This document shows positions 23,003 to 33,587 of a stretch of DNA of 64,000 nt, piece by piece (positions within the stretch are counted from its first letter, which is position 1; each line of letters opens with the position of its first letter). Below the pieces are notes generated by a model, which saw only the letters and a program-made list of their open reading frames with translations, was not told the origin of the DNA and did not search any database. Origin of the DNA: Inga oerstediana (Eukaryota; Streptophyta; Magnoliopsida; Fabales; Fabaceae); the NCBI GenBank assembly GCA_963210345.1, contig OY723407.1, forward strand, positions 13,044,702 through 13,108,701, given 5' to 3'. A program made the translations under genes and the position numbers.

Positions 23003-25857
23003 TGCAGTTCCTGGCAAACATGGGAATTTGCTAGGATAGTGGCAGTAGTTGCTGCCTTAGTCATAGAGAATGACTTTGTTTGTTTGTGGTATACACATTA
23101 AGGTCCCTGCTGGTTGTGGATATATGTGATCTGTGGATTGTGTATACATTAATTGATTATTGTGGAGTCGAAAATCATTGTGGAAACAAAAGATATGATG
23201 GTTTACCTGAGAATTAGATGTGTATATTCAGAGATGGAGGTAATCAGACCCATCATCTGATTTGAGAATAGAGGGAAAGGATTCCCTAAGATATGTGATA
23301 TTGAGGTTTTAGGTTTCAGTATGAACCTAGACATTGGGTGAGAAACCTAAGGTGGTATGATGTTACATGTAGTGATGTCATACTGAGCTTGTATGTTTAA
23401 AGGCCTTAAGACCTAGGGGACCGGTGTGCCCTAGGCTGGCATGATATTTGGATTTGTGTTGGAGTTGTGATGCTCCGTGGAAATGAGGGAAGTGATTTCC
23501 TGGTTCAACTGAGGTTGAAGGTTTGAAAGATGAATTGTGATCCAAGGATCAGACTCAATAGTCAAGCTGGTCCTAAGGAGGTTGATATGACCTATATGGT
23601 CTGTGGTACCAGGATGTGGTACTAGATTGGCATTGAAATGTGTATCAGGTATCCTGAGGTTGCTAGTATTAATCTGGCACAGGGAAAAGTGATTCTGTGG
23701 AGAATTTGAATTTGAAAGAGTTATCTACGAGGATTCGAAGTGGAGAAGGCAACCTACGGGGAGTTCTGATCGGAGAGGGCTACCTACGGCGACGTCTGAT
23801 CGGAGCGGCTATTTGTGTTTTTATTACCTGCGGCCCACTAGGGGTGTGTATGGCACACAGTGGGAGGACCGTGCCTTCGGGGCGGTGGAAATACGGGGAA
23901 TATGTGAGTCCTGGGTGAAATGTGAGTAACCCAGCTGCCTGCCAGGCTCAGTGTAAGGGCCGGCCAGCGGAGCCCTGGTACGTAGTTGACCAGGGGGGTG
24001 GGCACTCTGAAGGGGTGTGACAATATAAAAAAAAAATTGTGACAGCCGCCGTGACGACAAACCCTAGTGTGCAGCTGCCATGACGACGAACCTTAGTGTG
24101 CACTCGCCATGATGTTGAATCGTAGAATAGAGCTCTGGGAACGTTGGGAGTATGGGATCTCAACGAAGTGCTGGTTATGGCTCTGATTGATTCAAGTTGA
24201 ATTAGGCCAAGGTCTGACGCAGATGAATATATGTTGTGAATGTTGTCAGTTGTGGTAGGAGATTCCTATGGAACATCTGTTAAATCAGCTTGACATTGTT
24301 AAAGCACAGATGAGGAGATTGACCTCAGAGTGTGCAGCGGAAGCGTGAGAATGTGATATGTTTGGGAATTGTGTTGAGCAGAAGCTCGAGGTTACCGTGA
24401 GAATGATGTGTTAATCATGGCTTCGGGAGGTAAAACTTTGAAGTCCAGATTATTTTGTGAAAAAGGGGTCTTGAAGGATCCTAGTTTGGTGAAAAGAATT
24501 TGTGGTGGGTGGAATTATTAAAATGCCTGGTTCCAGCTTGTTGCAATTGTGCATTGTGAGTCTCTCACCTGCGGCCGCATGGGGTGATTCCTATGGTGGA
24601 GGACCGTTCCGCTGGGGCGGTAGATTACGGGGGATTGACTATTTGTGAGCCGCGAGGCTATGTATATGCACTGCCACGCCAATAGTTCCTGAGTCGCTAG
24701 CAACGGTTCGGGTAAAGACTGTGTGTCATCCCGACGGTAAAAGGGGATGAGGATGGAGTGTGATTGTGAATCTGTGATAGTTGTGAACAAGCTGAGATTG
24801 AGGTGTGTCGTAGCAGAGCAGAGCTAGTTTAGCTGATGGCGAATTCGACTACATGATCGGGGATTCTTGTTTGTGAGGGCAATTACCCCGGCATGGCCAG
24901 CCTGGCTAGCCACCACATTGGTTGTACTGGTGTTGACCCGAGGCCAAAAGGCGGTGCGTAAAATTAGAGTCTGCAATGTACGTTTGATAAGGAAGTGGAT
25001 TTTCTTGTGAGTCCTGGGTGAAAGGTGAGTAACCCAGCTGCCTGCCAGTTCCGATCAGGGGACGGCCATCGTAGCCCTGGTACGTAGTTGACCAGGGGGG
25101 TGGGCACTCTGAAGGGGTGTGACAATGATATTGTGTTGATACCCAAAAGTCCCGGTTACCACTAGCGGAGTCACTGGTGGGTGTACGGGTGAGGGCGACA
25201 CCATGAAAGTTGATACATAAGTAATATTGTGTTGATACCCAAAAGTCCCGGTTACCACTAGCGGAGTCACTGGTGGGTGTACGGGTGAGGGCGACACCAT
25301 GAAAGTTGAAACAGAAATAATATTGTGTTGATACCCAAAAGTCCCGGTTACCACTAGCGAAGTCACTGGTGGGTGTACGGGTGAGGGCGACACCATGAAA
25401 GTTGATACAGAAATAATATTGTGTTGATACCCAAAAGTCCCGGTTACCACTAGCGGAATCACTGGTGGGTGTACGGGTCAGGGCGACACCATGAAAGTTG
25501 ATACAGAAGTAATATTGTGTTGATACCCAAAAGTCCCGGTTACCACTAGCGGAGTCACTGGTGGGTGTACGGGTGAGGGCGACACCATGAAAGTTGATAC
25601 AGATGTGATATTGTTGTGAATTCCCAAAAGTCCCGGTTACCACTAGTGGAGTTACTGGTGGGTGTACGGGTGAGGGTAAAGCTGTGAAAGTGGATATAGC
25701 GGAAGCTGAATGTTTGTGTATACAGCTGAGGCTGTCATTTGATGTATTGAGGTTGTGGTGTTTTGGGGTTACTCTCGGAAGGAGTAACTAGTTTGAGTTA
25801 AGCAGAGTGGTGGCCTATGCCGCCCAACTGCCAAGATCTTATGATATGGCTCAACTT
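23003..25857 (+). mobile_element. Internal region of family A copy 2, non-coding, 3' truncated
   Basis: No gag or pol reading frame can be found, so this was probably a non-autonomous derivative using a leader or untranslated region. It carries GC-rich cassettes of the same type found duplicated in family B LTRs: a CACCTGCGGCC type near 23826-23900 and 24560-24640, and a GAGTCGCTAGCAACGGTTCG type near 24650-24755. A three-fold ~30 bp CCATGACGACGAACC-like repeat lies near 24040-24115. The sequence ACCAGGGGGGTGGGCACTCT occurs twice (about 23990 and 25092). A 96-bp tandem array follows (25131-25706). The 3' LTR is missing; the region joins Harbinger sequence near 25858. Confidence 0.6.
25131..25706. 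repeat. Six-copy 96-bp tandem repeat
   Basis: Six units containing AAAGTCCCGGTTACCACTAG and GGGTGTACGGGTGAGGGCGA. The anchor recurs at 25141, 25237, 25333, 25429, 25525 and 25622, so the period is 96, with 97 for the last step. The first five units are nearly identical and the sixth has drifted. Because 96 is a multiple of three, open frames persist through the array on the minus strand without being genes. Confidence 0.95.
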
Positions 25858-27500
25858 TATATGTAATGCAATCATGATTACCATTGCAGGCATGCAATGG
25901 GGTTCAACCAAACGGGCTCTAAATTTGGGAATGATTTGCTTTCAACTAGCTAAAGTACATATTTTTCCTTGAAACTAGACTTAATAAGGATTCCATAACC
26001 TTTAGAATCACTTTGAAACGATGTCCACAGATTTAGTTATGATTTTTCAAAGTTTGGGAAGAAAATCTGCCAGAATTGGTATAAATCCAAAAAATGAGAA
26101 AAAAAAAAGGTTATGGAAATTTTGAAATTATGTGATAAATGAGAAAAACCATGTTGGGCTGATTGAATACACCCTAGAACATCTTTTGCATAGGCCAAGA
26201 GAAGAGGAAATGTTGTGTACAAGTTATTTGGACCTATAACATTAAGTTACATGTACATGAAAAGTCAAAAATTTTGGAAATTAGGAAATGATGACCTAAG
26301 CAATTAAAAGATGACATAAGCATAATGTATTAAACACACTGCCTCATCTTGTTCAGCCATTTTCCGTCATTTTTCATGCAACATGAGTGAGAGGAGCTGG
26401 TTTGATTTCTAGAGAGAGAAGGAGCAAGAAATTACAAGGTAAGTTGATTGCTATGATGATTTAGCTCCTAACCGGTGCAATACTCCTCCTAAGCTTCTAC
26501 TCTATGTAATTTAAGGTGTTTAAGCAAGAATATTGTTGTTTGAAAGTGATTTAGGGTTCAGCCATTTTAGGTAAAAACCAAAGGGAGCTTAAGGTAACTT
26601 CTAAAACTTCAATCTTTGATTGTTCTAACTGTCGTGGACAATTTAATCGACGAAATTTCACCGAATTGTCTTTGATTTAAAATTTGGAAATTGTAATGGC
26701 CTAAGGTTTATGCTACCGAAATTGGGTCCAAATGGTAGTTGTAACCTAATGTAATAGTTAATAAAGTGGTTAGGAGTAGAAAGAAACACGTCTATGAAGC
26801 TGAAACCAAAAAACCCCAATTTTTCTCGGAGAACCGAGAATGTTGGCCAAGGCTAGTTTGGAAGGTTTAGAGTTGGATTTTCATGCAATTAATGGTTCCA
26901 TTGTGTTCAGGAGGGCAAATTAAGTGGGGTTACAGTTGGTCACTTTTTCGGAAAAGCCCGAAAAAGCATAAATACGAAAACGCCCCTGAAACCCTTAAAC
27001 CTGGGCTATCAAGGGTATTTTTATAATTTGGCAGTAAATTTGGTAATTCTGAATCCATAAATGGAATCCTTAGATGAAAATATATCAAAATAGCCTTAGT
27101 TAGAATTTTAGAAAAAGTACAGGCGAACCAGGTATGGCAGGGCCGAGCTGGGGTCCCGAGGGCATTTTGGTAAATTTTCACCATAGGCTAATATAACCAC
27201 AATAAACACTATGGAAGTGTCTAAAATAGTACATGAATAGGTTTGAACCTAATTCTTATACATTTGATATCTTAGGACTGAGTTCGAAGCCTGAGCTTGG
27301 CACGCTTTTTGAGGCACGCAAAATGGGGTGAAAGAGACTTGAGGTAGGAACATTATCCTTCATACTTCATGCCTTAGTCTATAAGAATGTGTGGTTACCA
27401 TGATTTATGCTTTTATTAATTAACATGGTATGCTTAGAGAGGGCAATTAGTACCGGAAGTACACTTACACCTGAGGGATTGGATGAGAATCCAACTGGTG

Positions 27501-27702
27501 TATGAGAAGTAGGGTTGGAGCCCTACTCATGTATACATGGCAATGTATTATATTGTTTATTAATTGGAGCAAGTCGGGACGGGATTTTCCCGTCCCGAAA
27601 TTATGAGAAGTAGGGTTGGAGCCCTACTCATGTATACATGGCAATGTATTATATTGTTTATTAATTGGAGCAAGTCGGGACGGGATTTTCCCATCCCGAA
27701 AA
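27501..27702. repeat. 101-bp tandem duplication at the edge of a MITE
   Basis: Two almost identical copies (starts 27501 and 27602), each running from TATGAGAAGTAGGGTTGGAG into the first bases of the GGGACGGGATTTTCCC element. The duplication spans the LTR-MITE junction and so arose after the MITE inserted. Confidence 0.9.
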
Positions 27703-28284
27703 TTTCGGGACGGGAAAAATTCGGGATAGAGAATGGGACTTCCCAATTCTGACTTTTTCCCGATCCCAAATATATATATATATATATATATTATGTACAT
27801 TTTTTTAAAATATTTAAGAAAGCAAAACCAAATGTAAAATAAAATGTGAAATTCCCTAACACCCTCAAGGTAATATCTATTCTTTTAGTTAATTTAGTTA
27901 ATTTTATTTATTATTTATTAAATAATTCTAATTTTTTGTTCTTGTCTGTGTTTTTTGTAGCTAAATCGACAACTTTAAGAATGTATTAGACTAATGATAT
28001 ATTAGTATTGGACTAATTTGGTACAATATGATATTAGACAAATTATATATTTATACTAGACTAAAGAAAACACAACAAAAAAATTAATATAGGGATTTTT
28101 TTAAAAAAGAAAAAAGAAATCTGGGATCGGGAAATTTTCAATCCCGATCCCGAATATTTTCCATCCCATAGGGATGGGAAATTTTTGGGATCGAGATCGG
28201 GAATGGAAATCATTCCCGAACCCTTCTCGAGATCGAGATAAGGAATGGCATTTCCCGATCCCATCCCGATCCCGAACACCCCTA
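27573..28284. mobile_element. hAT-like MITE rich in GGGATCGGGA palindromes
   Basis: Inverted, self-complementary GGGACGGGA/TCCCGTCCC and GGGATCGGGA/TCCCGATCCC motifs lie at both ends. The right end, reverse-complemented, is TTAGGGGTGTTCGGGATC, the GGGGTGT-type end of a common plant hAT MITE group. The left terminus lacks that cap, probably lost in the tandem duplication. The AT-rich middle contains (TA)n at 27770-27790. ORFs at 27560-27769 and 28061-28390 are palindrome artefacts. Confidence 0.6.
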
Positions 28285-28733
28285 ACGGAGGTCCCCGAGC
28301 TCGTCTTCTCTTTGCATTCTTCTGAGTTACACTGATATCTTTCTGCAGTTCTGTCACCTTGCTTTCTGCAGGAAGGGTTTGTTTTATCATAGGGAGTGCC
28401 GCTTCCTAATCTACTAAGGGGCTTGCGGAATATCTCCTAAGTGCAGCATCCTTAAACGTGACTCGAACTATTTGTTTATTATGTTTCATCAGGTGCTACC
28501 ACTAATAATTAGTATGGTGTGAGGTGCTGACACCAACAATCTTAGGAGATATTTCCTGCTGATCTTGTGAGTGCTGCATGATGAGTTTTCTCCAACTCAT
28601 TTGGTTTGGTTGGAAAGGAAATGAGACAAGTTTTAATTCTAGTCTCTATCTTTCTTATTGATTTGTTGCCTGTAGAATTACAGAATAATTCATGAGATGC
28701 GTTTAAATTTTGATGGTGGGGTAAAAATCACAT
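28285..28733. other. Unrecognised exon-like segment
   Basis: This segment is less AT-rich than its surroundings and not obviously repetitive. On the minus strand about 28290-28385 keeps an open, charged frame including ELQKDISVTQKNAKRRRARG, which could be a captured exon, but no family is recognised and neither splice site nor start can be fixed. Confidence 0.2.
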
Positions 28734-29265
28734 ATTGCATCATAGAGATATTATGGAATAAGATGTTTAAAATAAAAAACATTATGTGAATGAGAGAATA
28801 TAGAGAGATGATGTAATATCCCAATATGTGATTAAAGGCTAATGATTTTGATATTGATTGTAATTAGTGTAATTAAACACTTTTAGAGAAATATGATGTA
28901 AGTTTGATAAAAATGTTCATTTGTGATTTGAGATCAAGGGTTGAGATCTATTGACCATGGGTCGGAATCCTATACTTTATGGAATAAGATCTTATTATGG
29001 AGATAAAAATATTGCATCATAGAGATATTATGGAATAAGATGTTTAAAATATAAAACATTATGTGAATGAGAGAATATAGAGAGAGGATGTAATATCCCA
29101 ATATGTGATTAAGGGCTAATGATTTTGAGATTGATTGTAATTAGTGTAATTAAACACTTTTAGAGAAATATGATGTAAGTTTGATAAAAATGTTCATTTG
29201 TTATTTGAGATCAAGGGTTGAGATCTATTGACCATGGGTCGGAATACTATACTTTGCGCTTGTGT
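28734..29265. repeat. 277-bp tandem duplication across the 5' end of family B copy 2
   Basis: The first copy runs 28734-29010 and the second starts 29011. Each contains the host flank, the TSD position and about 170 bp of the LTR start. The first copy ends in a ~30-bp filler that resembles local flank. The duplication must post-date the LTR insertion. Confidence 0.85.
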
Positions 29266-30059
29266 GAGCTTATGGAAGGAATGAGTAGATGATGACAAGT
29301 GGCATTGTGTGAGCTATTGGATGAGGCATAAGAGACAAAAGTCCACTTTTTCCCTCTCTTCTCTCTCTTATTCGGTAGAAGCATGGGCTAGGGGAGGGAG
29401 TGTGCTTTATCATCATCATCTCTTCCATCTCTCATTTTCTCTCTCTTCCTTCCCCATTTTCGCTGAACTCAAGCAAGGAAAGAGAAAGTGAAAGCTTCAA
29501 CCTTTGGTGAGTTGTGATCCTCTTAAGCTCAAATCCTCTTCTCTAATGTTGTGCACCTCATTAAGAGCTTCATTGTAGTGATTTCAAAATCTTGAAAGTT
29601 GGTGATTTGGGTGTTGGACGAAATTTAAAGTTTGAGAATCAAGATTCTGACTTTGACAAAGTGAAGAGGTAAGCATTTGATGCTTTTTGATATATATGTT
29701 GTGATTTTTGATGAAGTTGATGAAATCTGGAAATTTGCCCTAGTTTATAGTCATTTTGGAATGTGTGAGTTTCATAGTGATTGATGTTTGGATTAGTTCA
29801 TTGTGAGGTTCTTTGAGTATTGGATATGGTTTTGGAGTTTAGGATTAAGTAAATGAAAATTGGGTATTGTGTGTCATAGAGACCCAAGGGCATAGATTGT
29901 GGTTAAAATGGTTTTTGGGTGTTTTGGAAGTTGCCAATGTGTTCCTTAGGCATGGGTAAGTGTGTATGAGCTTTGTGAGAAGTTTGGAAACCATTGAGAT
30001 TGGTTTTGACCATCTGGGAAATTTCTGTCATGTGCTGCGATCTGGGCATTCTGATATCC

Positions 30060-30560
30060 TCACTCGAGTGAGGGAGGAACTCACTCGAGTGCTGCGTGTG
30101 TTTTCCCTTTCTGCATTGTGTCTTGCCTGGGTTCTCATGAAGGGGGCTCGAGTGCACTTCCTTCACCGTGAGTGATGTTGGTGATCACTCGAGTGAGCAT
30201 GAGATTGCTCAAGTGATAGCGTATGTTCAAAGGTTAGGGTTGTTCTTGGGTTGTCACTCGCTGGTTGATGTTCAAGAGTGTGTTCTGGCACTCGCAAGTG
30301 AAACCGTCTCACCTGAGCACTGGGGGGTATGCTCGAGTGAGCTTGTCCCTCTAGTGGTTGTATGTGCTCTCGGGTTGTCACTCTTTGTCTTGTACTTCCA
30401 GGGACTCGAGCAAATTTAGAGTCATCACCTGAGTGCAAAGCCTTATGCTCGAGTAAAGTGAGCACTTTCTGGCCAAAGTAGCTGCTCACTGTCAAACACT
30501 CGCGAGTGAGAGCCGTTCTCACTCGGGCACGAGTCGCTCATCACTCGAGTGAGGTCATCT
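30060..30560. repeat. Array of CACTCGAGTG palindromes (family B copy 2)
   Basis: About sixteen exact or variant CACTCGAGTG sites in 500 bp, such as CACTCGCGAGTG and GCACTCGCAAGTG. Several variants keep dyad symmetry around a changed centre. Confidence 0.85.
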
Positions 30561-30916
30561 TCACTCGAGTGAACCAACCTAAAATCATTGTTTTACCTTT
30601 CAAAAAATGGGTCTTCAGGGTAGTTCTTTCAACCCTTTAGACATATGTTTAGGCCTCTAATAGTCATCTAAAGGGTCCTAAATGATAACCTACTTAGAGT
30701 ATTATGGAAATATATATTTGGAAAAGAGATTGATTAGTTGTCCCTAATTTGGTATAAGATTTGATATCTATCACCCTCGTGAGCCTGCGGAGCCAAAGAA
30801 TGTCAGGAAAGACGCAGGTAGTGACTTTTTCTTTATATTTTATGTGATGCATTGTATGTGTGTTATATCATTGGTTTGTGATGGATTCATATGCTGCAAT
30901 ATTTGTGAAATTATGT

Positions 30917-31155
30917 ATGCGCCGCTATACGAATAGTCCTTGAGTCGCTAATAACGGTTCGGGTAAGGGCTGTGTGCCTTCCCGGCGGTAAAAGGGGATG
31001 AGGTTAGGGAGTAACATTTGTGATTATGTGAGCCGAAAGGCTATTTGTGGGCCGAAAGGCTATTCGTATGCACTGCCATACCAACAGTCCCTGAGTCGCT
31101 AACAATGGTTTGGGTTAGGAAGGTGTGCCTTCCCGGCGGTAAAAGGAGATGAGGG
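30917..31155. repeat. Duplicated GC-rich LTR cassette (family B copy 2)
   Basis: Two ~85-100 bp copies each contain GAGTCGCTAAYAAYGGTT and CTTCCCGGCGGTAAAAGG. A short GAGCCGAAAGGCTATTTGTG segment, itself repeated, separates them. The same cassette occurs singly at about 24650-24755 in family A copy 2. Confidence 0.8.
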
Positions 31156-31241
31156 TGGAGTGTGATTTGTGTTGCTGCTGTTATGTGATGATTTACTTAC
31201 ATACTATGTGATTACGTGTGGTATGAATGATTTGTTACTAC

Positions 31242-31261
31242 TGAGATTCTTTAGAATCTCA
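31242..31261 (+). repeat. Conserved LTR stem-loop (family B copy 2)
   Basis: TGAGATTC, TTTA, GAATCTCA: eight perfect pairs, with a loop different from family A. Confidence 0.8.
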
Positions 31262-31722
31262 CTCTTTCCAAATGACTATCATTTTCAGTCAGGGCGAGTG
31301 GTTCCAAGGAAAAGCGGCCAACCAGGAGTGGTTAGGGCTAGTAGGGACATACTGGAGTTCGGACCGTTGGTTATCTGTTTTGGAATTTGGATTTCTGGAT
31401 TACTTTGTATATGAGATGTAAATATGAATTTTAGTCATGTAATCCCCATTTTGGGAAACCTTTAAACCCATTATATATATAAGTAACCCGGGGTTGCCGG
31501 GATTTTGGTTACGCACTCTGATATTTATTATGTGATAAAACTGCACAGATAATTGTATTTGAAGGTGAATGTGAGACCAAATGAACTTTGTTTTTAAACG
31601 TTTTGTTTGGACACCCCATCTCTTGGAGATGAATGATTATAAATGTGATTTTGTCTTATTGGTCTCTATTTCACTTAAATTTCGTAATCCGGATATAATT
31701 ACCGTGAGGGGGTTACAGAGGA

Positions 31723-32654
31723 GTTCATGTAAAAGATTATAAACAATTTTGGTTTTTTGGAGAATAGAATTTATGCATATTACCCCTCTGTTTGTTAAAA
31801 AATACCAATGCCTTGAGTGTGAATGATGATCTGCTATAATTATCAATTATCAAATGATGAGATTATTGTGGTGGCTAAACTGTGCAATATTTCAAGAATG
31901 AATTCAAAGGCCGTTGTTGAGTGTTGGTAAAATGACATGTCAACACTTGTAACCAATGTTATAGGCTGTTGAGGGAAGAGTAACGGTTTTATTTAGATTA
32001 ATAAACAAAAGATGAATATCGTTTATCTATATTAAAGCTGGAATTACAGATAAGAACTGTTCGTGACCCTTAAGATAAGGATAATCTTATTAATTTGTTA
32101 TATTAACGGAGTTCATATGTTGAGTCTACTATTCTTGTACGTCATAGGCATCAGCGTTGGAGAAATAATAACTGGCATGAGTAAATGATTTTATTGACGC
32201 CAACATTTATTTATATGTCTTTTTTCCCTAAATTTTATATTATTTTCATGGGAAAACAACAATCGGAGAAATCAATTGCTGCTTCTTTTGCTCGCTATTC
32301 TCCTTGTACACGCCATCTCACTTCCGTCTCCTTTTCTTCTTAAAATTTATGGAAAGAAGTTTTTTTGAAAGATGCTTATAGAATGAGCTATAAGACATTA
32401 ACAGTAGACAAATAAAAAACAGCGTTGTTTATTAATTCATAAACTGATTTAACATTTAAAATTTACTCGCATACTTCATCATTTCTCTATTAGACACTTT
32501 CTAAGAGGAATAAGTGGTTGTTATTATAACTAATCAAATGAAGTATATTAATTACGTTTTAAATAAAGCGGTCCCAAATCATTGATTTTTATTTTCAAAC
32601 AAATTTAATAATTTAATCACAAATCAATGATTTTTTAATATAATTGAAAATACT
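31723..32654. other. AT-rich spacer, no gene seen
   Basis: Host sequence flanking the family B insertion. No coding, RNA or transposon signature was recognised. Confidence 0.3.
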
Positions 32655-32818
32655 TTTTTTTTTTTGCTAAACACATGTATCCTCCTGTTGGAGGTAATCA
32701 TGTCCGAAGTATTATCGGGTACTAAATTTGGGTATATCTCTCAACAGGGATTCAAGTCGTTGACCACATTGTGAGAGATTAGCCCCTTTCTCTAAACCAA
32801 CCCCCATTGGTAATTGAA
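32655..32818 (-). mobile_element. tRNA-derived SINE, minus orientation
   Basis: On the minus strand, an A-box-like TGGTTTAGAGA (10 of 11 to TRGYNNANNNG) lies near the start and a degenerate B-box (CTTGAATCCC) about 55 nt later. A non-tRNA body follows, ending in an A-tract (a T-run on the plus strand near 32657-32666). Box order, spacing and terminal A-tract indicate a SINE. Flanking duplications were not resolved. Confidence 0.55.
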
Positions 32819-33292
32819 AATACTTTAATATGAGAAGGGAAAGAGCATTTATAAATGGATTCAGGTGTAAAACCCATGAAGTATTTTGCCAATGGTACTA
32901 AATATTATAAATTTTTTTAGGTGCAAAATTACTTATGAAGTTTTTAACATTGTGCAAAAATATCACAGCTGTTAAGTCAACTAACAATGATCATTTAACA
33001 AACATATATATCAAGAAAATGATATAAAAATACACATGAAATTCCCAAAATGGTGCAAAACTACCATGACAAGTGGAAACTTCATGTGTAATTTTTCAAC
33101 ATTTTGAAAAACTTCATCTATAATTTTGTATTTTTTTTAATTGACATTTTTGCTAACTGATCAACGTTAGCTGATTTAATAACTGTGATATTTTTGCACA
33201 ATTTTAGAAATTTTATAATTGAAAAAAGTTTATCATGTCATTAGCAAAATATTTTATGGGCAGATTTACACAATCAACTTATGAATTGATGG
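32819..33292. other. AT-rich spacer with inverted repeats, no gene seen
   Basis: Phrases such as ATTTTGCACC/GGTGCAAAAT and AACTTCATG occur in both orientations between about 32870 and 33230, suggesting a decayed foldback or MITE. No clean ends were found. Confidence 0.3.
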
Positions 33293-33300
33293 AGTAATTG

Positions 33301-33579
33301 CAGTGTTCCCGGACCCGGACCGGACCGGCCGGTCCGGACCGGAAACCGCCGAACCGGTCCCTAGACCGGTCCGGTTCACGGTCCGGTCCGGGTCCCAAAT
33401 TAAAAAAAAAAAAAAAATTTTTAACTTTTTCCTTTAGAAAATCATACTATAAGTCTAAAATTTTCAATTATTCACCGGTTTGGTCCCGGTTTAGCTCCGG
33501 TTTGGTCCCGGTTTGACCCACTGACCCTTAACCCAGTACCCCGACCGGTTCAATACCCAGTCCGGTCTTTAATACCTTG
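33301..33579. mobile_element. hAT-type MITE, copy 1
   Basis: 279 bp flanked by a perfect 8-bp TSD, AGTAATTG (33293-33300 and 33580-33587), the hAT length. Ends are CAGTGTTCCCGG and, reverse-complemented, CAAGGTATTAAAGACCGG. The interior is dense in CCGGTCCGG/CCGGACCGG palindromes with an A-run and an AT-rich centre. Copy 2 is at 54747-55005. The ORF at 33298-33516 is incidental. Confidence 0.9.
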
Positions 33580-33587
33580 AGTAATTG

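Larger units (their letters stand above)
19442..25919 (+). mobile_element. PIF/Harbinger-type DNA element, split by family A copy 2
   Basis: The left end GGGCCCGTTTGGTT and the right end AACCAAACGGGCTC form a 14-bp terminal inverted repeat with one mismatch. The flanking trinucleotide is TAA on both sides (19439-19441 and 25920-25922), the 3-bp TWA TSD expected for PIF/Harbinger. Subterminal GCAATG/CATTGC-type repeats occur on both arms. No transposase is present. Its own length is about 1.2 kb; the rest is the inserted retrotransposon. Confidence 0.8.
19018..27572 (+). mobile_element. Family A LTR copy 1, split by a PIF/Harbinger element
   Basis: 19018-19441 begins TGTAATACCCCGAATTTTG, like copy 2 at 20570 and the minus copy ending at 54132. 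After the Harbinger insertion the LTR resumes at 25920 and stays alignable to copy 2 (for example TTAGTTATGATTTTTCAAA, and the GGGGTTACAGTTGG segment near 26925) until about 27360. Beyond that it diverges and runs into a hAT-like MITE. Its 3' end was not found. ORFs inside are not genes. Confidence 0.7.
29089..31717 (+). mobile_element. Family B solo LTR, copy 2
   Basis: TGTAATATCCCAATATGTG to GAGGGGGTTACA, 2629 bp, flanked by a perfect 5-bp TSD, GAGGA (29084-29088 and 31718-31722). No internal region is present, so it is a solo LTR formed by LTR-LTR recombination. In order it holds a palindrome array (30060-30560), a GC-rich cassette twice (30917-31016 and 31070-31155), the stem-loop (31242-31261), a CAGGGCGAGTGG block and the conserved tail. 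All ORFs inside are incidental. Confidence 0.92.

Noticed and set aside
24906..25643. 245-aa minus-strand ORF with repeated NRDFWVSTQYY units
   Set aside because: It is the read-through of the 96-bp tandem repeat, whose period is a multiple of three. A second frame is open over the same stretch.
25131..25706. Possible CRISPR-like array
   Set aside because: The repeats are contiguous 96-bp units with no unique spacers, and the genome is eukaryotic.
30163..30522. 119-aa minus-strand ORF with regular His/Ser content, and similar ORFs in the other family B LTRs
   Set aside because: They coincide with the CACTCGAGTG arrays, are not conserved between LTR copies and have no recognisable domain.
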